From: Hyphomicrobiales bacterium
GTDB taxonomy: Bacteria > Pseudomonadota > Alphaproteobacteria > Rhizobiales > Aestuariivirgaceae
Reading direction: 5' to 3'
Assembly (NCBI GenBank): GCA_012032065.1
Contig: JAAURV010000148.1
Span: 1-7,539, forward strand
Length of the DNA stretch: 7,539 nt
The notes under the pieces were generated by a model. The model saw only the letters and a program-made list of their open reading frames with translations. It searched no databases and was not told where the DNA came from. Positions 6,130-7,539 of the stretch are shown one piece after another. The position numbers and the translations under genes were made by a program. How positions within the stretch are numbered: the first letter of the stretch is position 1; each line of letters opens with the position of its first letter.

Positions 6130-6155
6130 GGGCGCTGGAATTGGCTCCCGCGCCC
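6130..6155 (-). promoter_or_regulatory. Hairpin in the rplM mRNA leader
   Basis: On the coding strand GGGCGC (6155-6150) pairs perfectly with GCGCCC (6135-6130) over a 14-nt loop, followed by TTTCG. It lies inside the predicted 5' leader, between the likely transcription start (about 6166) and the Shine-Dalgarno. It could be a ribosomal-protein autoregulatory element or an attenuator, but the T-run is too short for a strong terminator. No match to a known leader family is claimed. Confidence 0.35.
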
Positions 6156-6172
6156 CGGTTCAATGTGGGAGC

Positions 6173-6201
6173 GATTACGGATCGCACGGCGTGAAGTCAA
6201 G
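6173..6201 (-). promoter_or_regulatory. Promoter of rplM-rpsI
   Basis: On the coding strand CTTGAC (6201-6196) matches the alphaproteobacterial -35 consensus. A 17-nt spacer leads to GTAATC (6178-6173), a moderate -10. The start would be near 6166, giving a leader of about 70 nt. Confidence 0.55.
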
Positions 6202-6234
6202 GAAATATGGCGGAATGGCGCGGATTTTTGTTCA

Positions 6235-6248
6235 GGTAATATAATACC
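6235..6248. promoter_or_regulatory. TATAAT-containing near-palindrome, possible -10 of the 6334 gene
   Basis: GGTAATATAATACC is symmetric at 12 of 14 positions and contains a perfect TATAAT (6240-6245) on the plus strand. No -35 lies at the right distance upstream. It may be an extended -10 or operator for the divergent secreted-protein gene, whose leader would then be about 80 nt. Confidence 0.3.
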
Positions 6249-6333
6249 ACACCAAGACCTTGGAATTGCCCGAAGAGGCTTACACTTTCTCCGCAAGACA
6301 TATAGAGTGCGTGCCCAACAGGGACGAGAGGGC

Positions 6334-7074
6334 ATGAAGTTGATTTGGCTAGCGGTGGCGGCGCTCGCTCTGGCGTGGCCACAGGCTATTGCCGGAACCG
6401 GAAACGACGCGCTGCCCGCCGATGAACCGCCCCGGATTCTGGCGCAATCGGCTGCCGAGCCCGTTCCCCAGCCGCAAGCGCCCGCCGGACCGCCTCCCGC
6501 TCCGGCACAACCTTCGCAACCCCCTGCTGCATCGGAGCCTCCAGCCGCCGAACAGCCGCCCGCGGCGGAGCCCGAGGCAGCGCCCGGCGATGAGGTGGCG
6601 CCTGAAGACGAGGTCAGTCTTGGCGAAATTCCTGTGGTCGAAACCATCGAACTCACCGAAGACATGGCGAAGCGCGCGCTCGATGCGTATGTGATCGTGA
6701 AGGAGAAGTACAAGGACGCGGAGCTCGAAAACTACGAGAACTTCCAGGAGTTCGTCGACAAGGCGCCGCAAGGCAAGGCTTTCGAAGCGGACATCAAAGC
6801 GGCGGGCTTTGCCAATGCGAACGACTGGAACCTGGCGATCACGACGCTGGGCTACGCCTATAGCGGAACGGTGGACGACCAGTCGGCCGAAATCCGGCAG
6901 CAAATCGAGGAACTGAAAGCCGACACCGAAATCGCCCAGGACATGCGTGAGCGCATGATCGCATCGCTCAATGCGCTGATCCCGTCCGAGAACAACCGGA
7001 AGATCGTCAGTACGTTGATGGCCGATCCTGTCTACAAGGAGAAGATCGCGCAGCTCGAGGCCGAGGAAGAATGA
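6334..7074 (+). CDS. Secreted protein of unknown function with a Pro/Ala-rich linker
   Basis: I do not recognise this 246-residue protein. It begins with a classic Sec signal peptide (MKLIWLAVAALALAWPQ..., likely cleavage after AIA at residue 20). An acidic Pro/Ala/Glu-rich low-complexity linker follows (about 29-95). The C-terminal part (about 105-246) is mainly helical and highly charged, with EDMAKRALDAYVIVKEKYKD (109-128), a central AAGFANANDWNLAITTLGYAY region (156-176) and a probable coiled coil or helix pair (182-245). There is no cysteine, lipobox or catalytic signature, so a periplasmic binding or structural role is possible but unproven. The ATG at 6334 was chosen for the signal peptide and the GAGAGG just upstream; the frame stays open for 57 codons before it. 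The TGA overlaps the ATG of the next gene (ATGA, 7071-7074), so the two are probably translationally coupled. Confidence 0.85.
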   Translation: MKLIWLAVAALALAWPQAIAGTGNDALPADEPPRILAQSAAEPVPQPQAPAGPPPAPAQPSQPPAASEPPAAEQPPAAEPEAAPGDEVAPEDEVSLGEIPVVETIELTEDMAKRALDAYVIVKEKYKDAELENYENFQEFVDKAPQGKAFEADIKAAGFANANDWNLAITTLGYAYSGTVDDQSAEIRQQIEELKADTEIAQDMRERMIASLNALIPSENNRKIVSTLMADPVYKEKIAQLEAEEE

Positions 7075-7539
7075 GCGGCGTACTTGAAGTGGCGCGCGAA
7101 GGCAGCGTTCTGCGCCTCACCCTCGACGATCAGCCGACACGCAACAGCCTCTCCGAAGCGATGATCGCGTCGCTGGCGCGCGCATTCGAAGAGGCTGGCG
7201 AAGATGCATCGCTCAAAGTTATCGTCATTGCCGCGAAGGGGCCGGTATTTTCGTCGGGCCACAATCTCAAGGAACTGACCTCGCATCGGAACGATACAGA
7301 CCGCGGAAAGGCCTACTTTCAAAAGATCATGCATGAATGCAGCGCGATGATGCAGGCGATCGCGGCGTTTCCGGTTCCGGTGATCGCGGAAGTGCAAGGC
7401 GCCGCGAGTGCGGCCGGATGCCAACTCGTCGCGGCGTGCGATCTCGCCATCGCCGCGGATACCGCGTCGTTCTCGACGCCGGGCGTAAATATCGGGCTCT
7501 TCTGTTCCACGCCGATGGTGCCGCTATCGCGCACCGTTT
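7071..7539 (+). CDS. Enoyl-CoA hydratase/isomerase superfamily protein, ECHDC3-like (runs off right edge)
   Basis: The window holds 156 residues of a crotonase-fold protein, normally about 260 long. The match to the ECHDC3-like branch is clear: VFSSGHNLKELT (59-70, first oxyanion-hole loop), PVPVIAEVQGAASAAGCQLVAACD (101-124, second oxyanion-hole loop) and FSTPGVNIGLFCSTP (134-148). Crotonase fold proteins bind acyl-CoA and stabilise an enolate. In rat enoyl-CoA hydratase the catalytic residues are Glu144 and Glu164; aligned here they are Gln118 and Gly138, 20 apart as expected, so classical hydration is doubtful and the reaction is unknown. The ATG overlaps the stop of the secreted-protein gene by 4 nt. 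A link to PHA or fatty-acid metabolism through phaC is only speculative. The right end is cut by the window, not by a stop. Confidence 0.92.
   Translation, partial: MSGVLEVAREGSVLRLTLDDQPTRNSLSEAMIASLARAFEEAGEDASLKVIVIAAKGPVFSSGHNLKELTSHRNDTDRGKAYFQKIMHECSAMMQAIAAFPVPVIAEVQGAASAAGCQLVAACDLAIAADTASFSTPGVNIGLFCSTPMVPLSRTV

Noticed and set aside
5631..6713. A 360-codon minus-strand frame containing L13 with a long N-terminal extension
   Set aside because: The extension is Ser/Gly/Ala low-complexity sequence antisense to the secreted protein's linker. L13 starts at the ATG at 6095, which has an appropriate ribosome-binding site and lies below a good promoter.

Overview
The window looks like a chromosomal segment of a GC-rich alphaproteobacterium, probably Hyphomicrobiales (Rhizobiales) or a close relative. 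The evidence is a class I PHA synthase upstream of a homoserine dehydrogenase, an S9 protein with an alphaproteobacterial-type N-terminal extension, CTTGAC-type -35 boxes, and an intergenic inverted repeat of the kind common in rhizobial genomes. I see no phage, plasmid, transposase or CRISPR content.

Layout, left to right. Minus strand: the first third of hom (threonine/methionine branch of the aspartate pathway, running off the left edge) lies 75 bp downstream of phaC (polyhydroxyalkanoate synthase). Next is a 322-bp gap (2332-2653). It holds a candidate phaC promoter and operator-like dyads on one side and, on the plus strand, what looks like an undescribed small RNA: a promoter-like CTTGAC, a stem-loop with a very C-rich loop, and a strong intrinsic terminator. 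Then comes a divergent pair: a minus-strand polysaccharide deacetylase (2654-3712) and a plus-strand CelD/BcsL-type GNAT acyltransferase (3780-4925), separated by only 67 bp that contain two short palindromes. Both probably modify an envelope or extracellular glycan. A roughly 115-bp palindromic repeat element fills the gap before the minus-strand ribosomal operon rplM-rpsI, which has its own promoter, a leader hairpin and an intrinsic terminator. On the far right, divergent from rplM, a secreted 246-residue protein of unknown function overlaps by 4 nt an enoyl-CoA hydratase-superfamily gene that runs off the right edge. That enzyme resembles ECHDC3 and lacks both classical catalytic glutamates.

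Three genes (hom, phaC, rpsI) each carry one apparent single-base deletion at a short homopolymer, with the correct frame resuming intact. One of them, rpsI, is normally essential and the other two are not decayed anywhere else. The common explanation is indel error in the sequence, and all three are annotated here with corrected frames. The most interesting biology is the C-rich plus-strand RNA candidate next to phaC. The noncanonical crotonase and its secreted partner come second.
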